Shown here piece by piece: positions 1-5,515 of a stretch of DNA of 9,982 nucleotides. The stretch spans positions 1 through 9,982 of the forward strand of contig JASHUL010000171.1 in NCBI GenBank assembly GCA_030039995.1. The letters are read 5' to 3'. The stretch's first letter is position 1; each line of letters begins with the position of its first letter. The notes beneath the pieces are model-generated. The model made no database searches. It saw only the letters and a program-made list of their open reading frames with translations, and was not told the origin of the DNA. The translations under genes and the position numbers were made by a program. This DNA is from Thermoplasmata archaeon (GTDB lineage: Archaea; Thermoplasmatota; Thermoplasmata; Lutacidiplasmatales; UBA184).

Positions 1-992
1 CGCTGGACGAGCGCGAGCGCGATCTCGGACGTCGAGGGCAGCCAGTCGAACTGCGGGAACGCGTAGAAGGCTCCGGACGGAGGGATCACCTCGACCCCCG
101 GGATCCGACGGAGGAGGCGGACCACGAGGTCCCGACGGGCCCGGAACTCCCGAGTCATCGCACGCACCGCCTTCCCGCTCGACGTCAGTCCGGCCAGGGC
201 GCCGACCTGCGCCGGCGTCGGCGGGCAGGCCATGATGTGGTAGTGCATCTTGTTGAGGTCCGGCGCGAGGGCCGTCGGCGCGACCAAGTACCCGATCCGC
301 CAGCCGGTCATCGCGAGCGTCTTCGAGAACGAGTTCACGACGACGACCCTCGGCGAGCGGCCCCAGAACGACGCGAACGAACGGTCGTAGACGATCTCCT
401 CGTACACCTCGTCCGAAACGATCGTCAGTCGATGTCGGTCGGCGAGCTCGACGATCGCGTCGACCACCTTCGCCGGGAAGACGCCCCCGGTCGGGTTCGA
501 GGGACTGTTGACGACGATCGCCCGCGTGCGGCGCGTGACCAGCCGCTCGAGCTCTCCCACGTCCGGCACGAACCGGTTCCGCTCGAGCAGCGAATACGGG
601 ACGGGCGTCGCCCCCATCAGCCGGGCGTGCGGGGCGTAGAGCACGAAGCCGGGATTGGGGACGAGCACCTCGTCGCCCGGGTTGTAGAGCGTCATCGCGA
701 CGGCCATCAGGCCTTCCGAACCGCTACCGGTGATCAGGACGTTCTCCCGCGCGGTGGTCGGGTCGCGGTCGCGGTACCGTTCGGCGACCTTGTCGCGCAG
801 GGTCGCGAGCCCGGCCGAGGGGCCGTAGTGGTTCATGCCGTTCCGCACGGCCTCGCAGATCGCGTCGACCACCTCCCGCGGCGGGTCGAAGTCCGGCTCG
901 CCGAGCCCGAGGTTGATCGCGTGCGGGGGGGCGGTCTCGAACATCCTTCGAATCCCGGAGATCTCGACCGTGCGCACCCGGTGCGCCACCAT
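1..992 (-). CDS. Class I/II PLP-dependent aminotransferase (aspartate/aromatic type), C-terminus cut by window edge
   Basis: This enzyme transfers the amino group from an amino acid to a 2-oxo acid using pyridoxal phosphate. The family includes archaeal aspartate and aromatic aminotransferases, and the exact substrate cannot be read here. 330 codons are visible from an ATG at 992. Fold type I landmarks appear in order: LGLGEPDFDPP near residues 28-38, NHYGPSAGLATLR at 54-66, the cofactor-binding NSPSNPTGG at 162-170 (Asn166), SDEVYEEI at 193-200 (Asp194, which pairs with the pyridine nitrogen), and SFSKT with the Schiff-base lysine at Lys224, followed by GWRIGY (Arg232, phosphate binding). 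Relatives are usually 370-400 residues, so roughly 50 C-terminal residues lie off the window, including the arginine that binds the substrate carboxylate. It is divergent from purA. A TATA-like patch 27 bases before the ATG suggests a leaderless transcript. The family is certain; the specificity is open. Confidence 0.93.
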   Translation of the reverse strand, partial: MVAHRVRTVEISGIRRMFETAPPHAINLGLGEPDFDPPREVVDAICEAVRNGMNHYGPSAGLATLRDKVAERYRDRDPTTARENVLITGSGSEGLMAVAMTLYNPGDEVLVPNPGFVLYAPHARLMGATPVPYSLLERNRFVPDVGELERLVTRRTRAIVVNSPSNPTGGVFPAKVVDAIVELADRHRLTIVSDEVYEEIVYDRSFASFWGRSPRVVVVNSFSKTLAMTGWRIGYLVAPTALAPDLNKMHYHIMACPPTPAQVGALAGLTSSGKAVRAMTREFRARRDLVVRLLRRIPGVEVIPPSGAFYAFPQFDWLPSTSEIALALVQ

Positions 993-1015
993 TCCGCCGC
1001 CGACCTGCGCCCCCC

Positions 1016-1023
1016 TCTTTACC
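1016..1023 (-). promoter_or_regulatory. TATA-like element for the aminotransferase
   Basis: On the minus strand this reads GGTAAAGA, an A-rich patch in otherwise very GC-rich DNA. Its centre is about 27 bases upstream of the ATG at 992. That is the usual archaeal TATA-to-start distance when transcription begins at or next to the start codon. The call rests only on position and local composition. Confidence 0.35.
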
Positions 1024-1061
1024 GTTGTCGTCGCCGTGCGTCGCCGGCGCGCGGTTCGGGG

Positions 1062-1081
1062 GGCCGCGGTCGTCCGCGGCC
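1062..1081. repeat. Perfect 8-bp inverted repeat in the aminotransferase/purA divergent spacer
   Basis: The arms GGCCGCGG (1062-1069) and CCGCGGCC (1074-1081) are perfectly complementary and are separated by TCGT. The repeat lies between the presumed core promoters of two divergent genes, about 10 bases before the TATA-like patch of purA. It could be an operator for a dimeric regulator. It would also form a stable hairpin if transcribed. GC-only arms arise easily in such GC-rich DNA, so function is unproven. Confidence 0.4.
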
Positions 1082-1090
1082 ACAACCGCC

Positions 1091-1097
1091 TTCTATC
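1091..1097 (+). promoter_or_regulatory. TATA-like element for purA
   Basis: TTCTATC is the most A/T-rich patch in the spacer and is centred about 34 bases before the purA ATG. With normal archaeal TATA-to-start spacing, transcription would begin around 1120-1122 and give a very short leader. This fits the lack of a convincing Shine-Dalgarno before this ATG. The evidence is positional only. Confidence 0.35.
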
Positions 1098-1127
1098 CGT
1101 TCGTCTCCCTCGGCCCCGGGCGCGGCG

Positions 1128-2468
1128 ATGACCGTACGAGTGGTGGTCGGAGCGCAGTTCGGCGACGAGGCCAAGGGGAAGATCGCGGACTTCCTTGCGG
1201 CGTCCGCCCGGTACGTGGTGCGGAGCGCCGGCGGGCCGAACACCGGACACACGGTCGTCCTTCCGGAGGGCCCCGTGGTGCTCCACCAGCTCGCCTGCGG
1301 CGTACTCCGTCACGGAGTGACGGGGATCAGTGGGCCCGGCATGGTGATCCAGCCGTTCAAGTTCGAGGAGGAGCTGAACGGGCTCCGCGAGCGCGGCCTA
1401 CTTCGGGGCGAGGTGTTGATCTCGGACCGGGCGCATGTCCTCCTGCGGTTGCACGAGCTCGAGGACATCTGGGAGGACGAGCTTCGCGGTCGTCATCGCC
1501 CCGAGGCGTCGCTCGGCACCACCAAGAGCGGGATCGGACCGGCGTACGCGGACCGGGCGGGCCGGTTCGGGCTCCGGGTCGGCGAACTGAGCCGTCCGGC
1601 GGTGCTGCGCGAGCGGCTCGAGCTCTTGTACGCGACCAAGGGCCACCTCGCGGGAGTCCCCCCGATTGAGGAACTGGCGGGACAGCTCACGGAGGTCGGC
1701 GCTCGGCTCGCGCCGATGGTACGTACGACCGAACCCCTCCTGTGGGACGTCATCGCCCGCGGGGAGAACGTGTTGCTCGAAGGCGCGCAGAGCGCGCTCC
1801 TCGATGTGGACTTCGGAACGTACCCGTACGTGACGAGCTCGCATCCGACGAGCGCCGGGGCGCTCGTGGGCAGTGGGATCCCGCCGACGGCGCTGGACGA
1901 GGTCGTCGGGGTCGCGAAAGCGTACTGCACGCGCGTCGGCGCCGGACCGTTCCCGACCGAAGACTCGGGGGAGCGCGGCGAGTATCTCCGACGCGTGGGC
2001 GGGGAACGCGGCGCGACGACCGGGCGCCCACGCCGGTGCGGTTGGCTCGACCTCGTCCTGCTCCGCTACGTCGCGCGCCTGAACGGCCTCACGTCCCTCG
2101 CGATCACGAAGGTCGACGTCCTCGGAGGGATCGGCGATGTGCCGGTCTGCACGGCATATCGTATGCCCGACGGTACGGTCGTGCGCGACGGGCCGCCGAC
2201 CAGCGCGGACGAACTCGCGAGCGCCGAGCCGGTGTACGACGAACGTCCCGGCTGGCCGGAGTTCCACGCGCGGCGGACGGAGCGGGTACGGCGCGAAGGG
2301 GCCGCGGCGCTCCCCGGCGAGCTGCGTCGCTTCCTCGAGTTCATCGAGGACGAAACCGGCGTGCCGGTCGAGTACGTCGGGTACGGGGCGCACCGGGACG
2401 AGACCGTCTGGCTGGGCCCCCGGACCGCGCGGCGTCGCCCGTCCGCGCTGCCGGCGTGGAGCGGCTGA
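1128..2468 (+). CDS. purA: Adenylosuccinate synthetase
   Basis: This cytosolic enzyme joins aspartate to IMP with GTP hydrolysis, the first committed step from IMP to AMP. The 446-residue protein is close to the usual bacterial length (about 430); many archaeal forms are near 340. Family motifs are in place: the GTP loop FGDEAKGK at 11-18 with catalytic Asp13, GGPNTGHT at 35-42 with catalytic His41, GTTKSGIGPAY at 130-140, SSHPTSAGA at 237-245, TRVGAGPFPTE at 268-278, the aspartate-binding loop TTGRPRRCGWLD at 297-308, and the guanine-binding TKVD at 327-330. Asp13 and His41 keep the E. coli numbering, which supports the ATG at 1128. An upstream extension of the frame runs antisense to the aminotransferase and lacks family similarity. 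One oddity is that the loop has Ala15 where the family has Gly (GDEGKGK). The stop is 7 bases before the next gene, so the two are probably co-transcribed. Confidence 0.96.
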   Translation: MTVRVVVGAQFGDEAKGKIADFLAASARYVVRSAGGPNTGHTVVLPEGPVVLHQLACGVLRHGVTGISGPGMVIQPFKFEEELNGLRERGLLRGEVLISDRAHVLLRLHELEDIWEDELRGRHRPEASLGTTKSGIGPAYADRAGRFGLRVGELSRPAVLRERLELLYATKGHLAGVPPIEELAGQLTEVGARLAPMVRTTEPLLWDVIARGENVLLEGAQSALLDVDFGTYPYVTSSHPTSAGALVGSGIPPTALDEVVGVAKAYCTRVGAGPFPTEDSGERGEYLRRVGGERGATTGRPRRCGWLDLVLLRYVARLNGLTSLAITKVDVLGGIGDVPVCTAYRMPDGTVVRDGPPTSADELASAEPVYDERPGWPEFHARRTERVRREGAAALPGELRRFLEFIEDETGVPVEYVGYGAHRDETVWLGPRTARRRPSALPAWSG

Positions 2469-2475
2469 CGCTCCC

Positions 2476-3345
2476 GTGACGTTCGACCCGTGGCTGTACG
2501 TCGCCTTCGCGGCCGGTTTTGCTGTCGGACGGGTCGTCCGGGTCCGGTCGCCTTGGGTCGGTCGCGCGACCCTGGCCACGGTCGTCGTGCTCGTGGGTCT
2601 TTTGGGTGCTTCGCTTGACGCCGTCGCGTGGACGGCGCTCGCCGGAACGATCCCGGTCGCCGTGGCCTTCGCCCTCGTGATCCTCGGGCTCACCGCGGGG
2701 CTCTATCTCGCGATCGCACGGCTCGTTCCCGAGCCCGCGACCGGTGCCCCGGCGCCGACGACCGGCCCCCGAGCGACCCTGAGCCTCGCGCTGCTCGGGG
2801 CGCTCTTGGTCGGCTTCGCGCTCGGACGGGCGGTCGCGGTGCCGACCGGGCCGGGGATCCCCGCGGTCCTCTACGTGCTCCTCGCGCTGGTCGGATTCGA
2901 CGTCCATCTCGAGGTCGCCGCGCTCCGCGGGCTCTGGCGCCCGCTGACCGCAGCGGCCGGGGCGGCGTTCGGGGCGGCGGCGCTGTTCGTGTTCGTCGAC
3001 CGCCTCGCGCCCGGTGCCGCGCTGGCGACGACGCTCGCGTTCGGCTTCTATTCGCTCGCCGGGCCGCTGGTCGCGGCCCGGCTCGGGGCCGTGCTCGGGC
3101 TTCTCGCGTTCCTCACGAATTTCCTCCGGGAAGACCTGACGATGCTGCTCTCCCCGTACGTCGGGCGGCGGCTGCGCGGAGGCGGCGTCGCCGCGCTCGG
3201 CGGGGCGACGTCCATGGACACCACGCTCTACTTCGTCACTCGCTACGGGGACCCGGACGCGGGAAGCCTCGCGCTCGCGAACGGCCTCGTCCTCACGGTC
3301 GCCGCGAGCCTCCTCCTGCCGCTGGTCCTCGCCTGGCCGCTCTAA
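2476..3345 (+). CDS. lysO: LysO family (DUF340) lysine-exporter-like membrane protein
   Basis: This is a polytopic membrane protein of 289 residues starting at GTG 2476. LysO (YbjE) of E. coli exports lysine. Archaeal relatives share the fold, but their substrates are untested. The C-terminal half holds the recognisable family motifs: FGFYSLAGPL at 189-198, LTNFLRE at 213-219 and GGATSMDTT at 242-250. About eight hydrophobic segments are visible, roughly at 5-22, 31-50, 57-82, 102-121, 128-147, 158-175, 202-216 and 266-287. A Pro/Ala-rich loop at 84-100 separates the two halves. The start is chosen because everything upstream in this frame overlaps purA and is not membrane-like, and the hydrophobic N-terminus begins directly after this GTG. 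No clear ribosome site is visible. With only 7 bases after the purA stop, translational coupling is likely. The family is secure; lysine as substrate is inferred. Confidence 0.85.
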   Translation: MTFDPWLYVAFAAGFAVGRVVRVRSPWVGRATLATVVVLVGLLGASLDAVAWTALAGTIPVAVAFALVILGLTAGLYLAIARLVPEPATGAPAPTTGPRATLSLALLGALLVGFALGRAVAVPTGPGIPAVLYVLLALVGFDVHLEVAALRGLWRPLTAAAGAAFGAAALFVFVDRLAPGAALATTLAFGFYSLAGPLVAARLGAVLGLLAFLTNFLREDLTMLLSPYVGRRLRGGGVAALGGATSMDTTLYFVTRYGDPDAGSLALANGLVLTVAASLLLPLVLAWPL

Positions 3346-3349
3346 CACC

Positions 3350-3355
3350 CTTAAG
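3350..3355 (+). promoter_or_regulatory. TATA-like element for tRNA-Val
   Basis: CTTAAG sits 5 bases after the LysO stop and its centre is 28-29 bases before the first base of the tRNA. It is the only A/T-rich patch in this spacer and has the right spacing for an archaeal promoter. This would let the tRNA be transcribed independently of the purA-LysO operon. Confidence 0.45.
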
Positions 3356-3380
3356 TGACCCGGCTCCTCGCCCGGGCGGC

Positions 3381-3453
3381 GGGCTCGTGGTCCAGCGGTT
3401 ACGACGTCGCTCTCACACAGCGAAGGTCGCCGGTTCGAATCCGGCCGAGCCCA
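3381..3453 (+). tRNA. tRNA-Val (anticodon CAC)
   Basis: A complete 73-base cloverleaf can be folded by hand. The acceptor GGGCTCG (3381-3387) pairs perfectly with CGAGCCC (3446-3452), and the discriminator A is at 3453. The D arm is GTCC-AGCGGTTA-CGAC, with three pairs plus a C13-C22 mismatch. The anticodon stem TCGCT/AGCGA is perfect around the loop CTCACAC, giving anticodon CAC at 3414-3416 (reads GUG, valine). The variable loop is AGGTC. The T stem GCCGG/CCGGC is perfect around TTCGAAT. No CCA is encoded (CGT follows), as is common in Archaea. There is no intron. GUG should be an abundant valine codon in this GC-rich genome. Confidence 0.96.
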
Positions 3454-3470
3454 CGTCCCGAAGGTAATCC

Positions 3471-3497
3471 GGGCCGGCCGGCATCACGGACCGGCCC
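3471..3497. repeat. GC-rich hairpin between convergent tRNA-Val and response regulator
   Basis: GGGCCGG (3471-3477) and CCGGCCC (3491-3497) are perfectly complementary across a 13-base loop. The hairpin lies 18 bases after the tRNA and about 50 bases after the stop of the converging regulator gene. It could mark transcript ends in either direction, but no T tract follows on either strand. It is listed as a structural element only. Confidence 0.3.
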
Positions 3498-3546
3498 CTC
3501 TCGGCCACGACGGCACCTCTGTCCGGCCCGCCCCCGCTCCGGCGCG

Positions 3547-4596
3547 TCAATCGGCGCTGCGCGGTCGGCCCCGCGGGAACGCGAGGTTGCTCCGCTCGTC
3601 GACCGGCGGGAGGAACATCGCGTCCCGCAGCAACCGGGCGGCGGCCTCGCCCCGGGGGGTGAGCCGGTACTCCTCGTTCTCGTGCCGGAGGAGCCCCGCA
3701 TCGACCAGCTTGCGCAAGTGAAAGGCGAGCTTCGGGGAGTCGTCGATCCCCGCCGCGCGCATCGCCTCTCCGAAGGACGCCGGGCCGTCGACGAGCCGCG
3801 AGAGCACCTGGCGTCGGATCGGGTTCGCGAACGCCTCCAACGTGCGGTGAGACTCCTCGGCCGTCACCGTAGCCCCGAGCGCGAGCGCTTCGCTCGGTCC
3901 GACCCGTCGGGGGTTGAAACCGACCCGGAACGGGCCACGGCCCTCGAGCGCTCCCCGTACCCGGCCCAGCGCCGCGACCACGTCCTCGAGTCGATGGCTC
4001 GCCAGCATCCGCTCGGCGCCCGCGACCACGACCGCGGCGTGGGTGTGCTCGGCCGCGAACTGGGTGCACCGGTCGGTGAACCCGGCGAGGTCGGCCGGGT
4101 CGAACGGCGCGACCGTGAGGTGGGGCGTCGCTTCGGGCGCGGAGTCACCGAGGAACAGGACGTCGTAGCGACCGTCCGCGGCGAGGCTCTGCGCCTCGCG
4201 GACCGGGTCGCGTTGCGCGTCGGAGGGCGCGTCGAATTCTCGTTCCTGCGCGACGAGGCGCAGGGTCTCGCGGACCTGCTCGACCCGGAACGGCTTTCGA
4301 AGGTAGTCGAACGCGCCACTCTTCATCGCGTCGAGCGCGGTCTCCACCGTCGCGAACCCCGTGATCATCACGACGAGCGTGCGGGGCCATCGCGACCGGA
4401 CCTCTCGCAGGAGCTCGAGTCCGCTGTGCCGCGGCATCTTGAGGTCGGTGAGGACGACGTCGTACGCGTCGGCCTCGAGGCGCTCGACCGCTTTCGGGAC
4501 CGAGCCCTCGACCGTCACCGCGTGACCGTCGTCGCGCAGGAGGTCGGCGAGCTCCTCCCGGAACACTCGGTCGTCGTCCACGACGAGCAGTCGCAC
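3547..4596 (-). CDS. Response regulator: receiver + DUF835-like + winged-helix DNA-binding domain
   Basis: This is a probable transcription regulator of 349 residues starting at GTG 4596. Residues 1-118 form a complete CheY-like receiver: the acidic site Asp7-Asp8-Asp9, phospho-acceptor Asp51 in LTDLKMP, Thr79 in MITGF, and Lys101 in LRKPF. Residues 140-245 resemble DUF835, a domain of unknown function common in euryarchaeal signalling proteins. The similarity lies in a LTVAPFDPADLAGF-like segment, then HTHAAVVVAGAERML and RVGFNPRRV. This assignment is by pattern and is weaker. Residues 253-325 form an ArsR-like winged helix (ANPIRRQVLSRL, then SPKLAFHLRKLVDAGLL and a YRLTPRGE wing). An out-of-frame ATG precedes the GTG, so GTG is the only sensible start. 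There is no Shine-Dalgarno, and a TATA-like patch 26 bases upstream suggests a leaderless mRNA. The histidine kinase encoded upstream is the obvious partner. Confidence 0.9.
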   Translation of the reverse strand: MRLLVVDDDRVFREELADLLRDDGHAVTVEGSVPKAVERLEADAYDVVLTDLKMPRHSGLELLREVRSRWPRTLVVMITGFATVETALDAMKSGAFDYLRKPFRVEQVRETLRLVAQEREFDAPSDAQRDPVREAQSLAADGRYDVLFLGDSAPEATPHLTVAPFDPADLAGFTDRCTQFAAEHTHAAVVVAGAERMLASHRLEDVVAALGRVRGALEGRGPFRVGFNPRRVGPSEALALGATVTAEESHRTLEAFANPIRRQVLSRLVDGPASFGEAMRAAGIDDSPKLAFHLRKLVDAGLLRHENEEYRLTPRGEAAARLLRDAMFLPPVDERSNLAFPRGRPRSAD

Positions 4597-4618
4597 GGCG
4601 AGGCCATCGGCTCGGGCA

Positions 4619-4626
4619 GGATTACG
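4619..4626 (-). promoter_or_regulatory. TATA-like element for the response regulator
   Basis: On the minus strand this reads CGTAATCC, the only A/T patch in the 117-base spacer. It is centred 26 bases before the GTG start, which fits a leaderless archaeal transcript. It implies that the regulator has its own promoter and is not simply the last gene of a kinase operon. Confidence 0.35.
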
Positions 4627-4631
4627 GCTTG

Positions 4632-4644
4632 CTCCCTTCGGGAG
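4632..4644. repeat. Short hairpin between DUF981 gene and regulator gene
   Basis: CTCCC (4632-4636) and GGGAG (4640-4644) flank the loop TTC. On the minus strand it lies about 70 bases after the DUF981 stop and directly upstream of the regulator's TATA-like patch. It could end the upstream transcript or serve as a control site. Five base pairs in GC-rich DNA is weak evidence. Confidence 0.2.
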
Positions 4645-4713
4645 GGCTCGGGGGGACCGGTCGCCGGCCCTCCCGGAGGGTGGGAAACGGTTCGCTCCGA
4701 TCGCGCCTCGAGC

Positions 4714-5379
4714 TCAGGGCGGCGACGCGAGGTGCGCCCACGCGGAGGTGAATCCGTAGATCACCGCCGCGACGCCGGCCAGGACCACCGCCAGGAGGAA
4801 CAGCCCGAGGAGGAGCCGCCAGACCCAGGGGTAGTCGGGCGTGGGCCCCGAGGGGAGGGGGGACGCCTTGGGGTTCACCGGTCCGACCACGAACCAATCG
4901 AGGTACAGCGTCGCCGGGAGCGCGAGGATCCCGACCGCACCGAACGCGAGGTACATCAGGAACGTCTCGAGCGGTTCGAGCGTCAGGCCGACCAGGTACC
5001 CCCGAGCCCCGTAGTAGATGATCCCCGACCCCGCGACCAGGGCCACGATCCCGGCGAAGTGGGTCGGGAGGCCCCGCCACACGAGCACCGCGAACGCGAT
5101 CAGGACCAGCGCGAGGAGGAACAGGGCGTCAAAGAAGAACAGGTCGTACCCGCCGAACGACGGCGGGATCGGCCAGGTCGTCTCCCCCCACACGGCGATG
5201 ATGCCGACCCCGAGGCCGAGCAGCCCGAGGATCGCGGCGCCGCCCTGGAGGTGGCTGACCGCGCGCTCCGTGTCCCGCCGGCGCGCTTCGAACCAGACGC
5301 AGAACCCCGTGTAGAAGACCGCGACGGTGACGAGGATCAGGAGGTCCAGGACCAGCGTCAGGTCGTCGATGAACGTCAT
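4714..5379 (-). CDS. DUF981-type archaeal integral membrane protein
   Basis: This is a 221-residue membrane protein with no known biochemical role. It has about six hydrophobic segments, roughly at 7-29, 47-64, 79-101, 107-124, 138-160 and 187-210. A charged cytosolic-looking stretch EARRRDTER follows the first. The core TWPIPPSFGGYDLFFFDALFLLALVL at about 68-93 resembles the DUF981 signature (a TWPLPGxYN-like motif followed by a FxxxxLLxGLxLL helix). The assignment rests on this recalled pattern and is moderately sure. The start is the ATG at 5379, which is preceded by one of the few strong Shine-Dalgarno sites in the window. The gene sits between a histidine kinase with no membrane segment and a response regulator, all on one strand. 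It may be the membrane partner that gives the soluble kinase its signal, or a target of the system. That role is inference from position. Confidence 0.75.
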   Translation of the reverse strand: MTFIDDLTLVLDLLILVTVAVFYTGFCVWFEARRRDTERAVSHLQGGAAILGLLGLGVGIIAVWGETTWPIPPSFGGYDLFFFDALFLLALVLIAFAVLVWRGLPTHFAGIVALVAGSGIIYYGARGYLVGLTLEPLETFLMYLAFGAVGILALPATLYLDWFVVGPVNPKASPLPSGPTPDYPWVWRLLLGLFLLAVVLAGVAAVIYGFTSAWAHLASPP

Positions 5380-5385
5380 CGGGGG

Positions 5386-5393
5386 CCTCCTCC
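5386..5393 (-). promoter_or_regulatory. Strong Shine-Dalgarno for the DUF981 gene
   Basis: On the minus strand GGAGGAGG lies 6 bases before the ATG at 5379. It matches the archaeal anti-Shine-Dalgarno well and confirms the start. Most other genes in the window lack such a site, so this gene is likely translated from a leadered mRNA. Confidence 0.7.
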
Positions 5394-5474
5394 GCGGACG
5401 CGGCGACGGGCGACGGTCGGTCGGTGACGGTCGTGGCGGCGACTCTCGGGTTCGGTGGCGTTCGGCATACGCAT

Positions 5475-5500
5475 CCCCAACCCCAACGACGGGGCCGGGG
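5475..5500. repeat. Two-step C4/G4 hairpin between kinase stop and DUF981 gene
   Basis: Two runs CCCC (5475-5478, 5481-5484) pair with two runs GGGG (5491-5494, 5497-5500), with a 2x2 internal loop (AA opposite CC) and the apical loop AACGAC. On the minus strand it begins about 15 bases after the kinase stop. A/T-rich TATTTGC (5501-5507) borders it on the kinase side. It may be a 3' end signal for the kinase mRNA or may lie in the leader of the DUF981 mRNA. Confidence 0.35.
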
Positions 5501-5515
5501 TATTTGCACGGTCCC

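Noticed and set aside
237..1127. Long open extension of the purA frame upstream of its ATG
   Set aside because: It runs antisense through the aminotransferase, is rich in Arg and Asp as expected of a shadow frame in GC-rich DNA, and lacks any PurA similarity. Family numbering places Met1 at 1128.
1398..2693. 431-codon minus-strand open frame across purA
   Set aside because: Antisense shadow of purA with no recognisable domain.
2341..3348. 335-codon open frame antisense to the LysO-family gene
   Set aside because: Its composition is nearly all Arg, Glu, Gly and Pro with no hydrophobic core. It mirrors a gene with clear family motifs on the other strand.
3355..5427. 690-codon plus-strand open frame spanning the tRNA, regulator and DUF981 genes
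   Set aside because: It would cross a tRNA and oppose two well-supported genes. Its protein is highly charged low-complexity sequence, typical of antisense frames at high GC.
5403..5440. Repeated GGTCGGT/GACGGTCG units as a tandem repeat
   Set aside because: The units are short, irregular and consistent with simple GC-rich composition.
5475..5500. G-quadruplex on the minus strand
   Set aside because: The two adjacent G4 runs on that strand are only two of the four needed, and the complementary C4 runs favour a hairpin.
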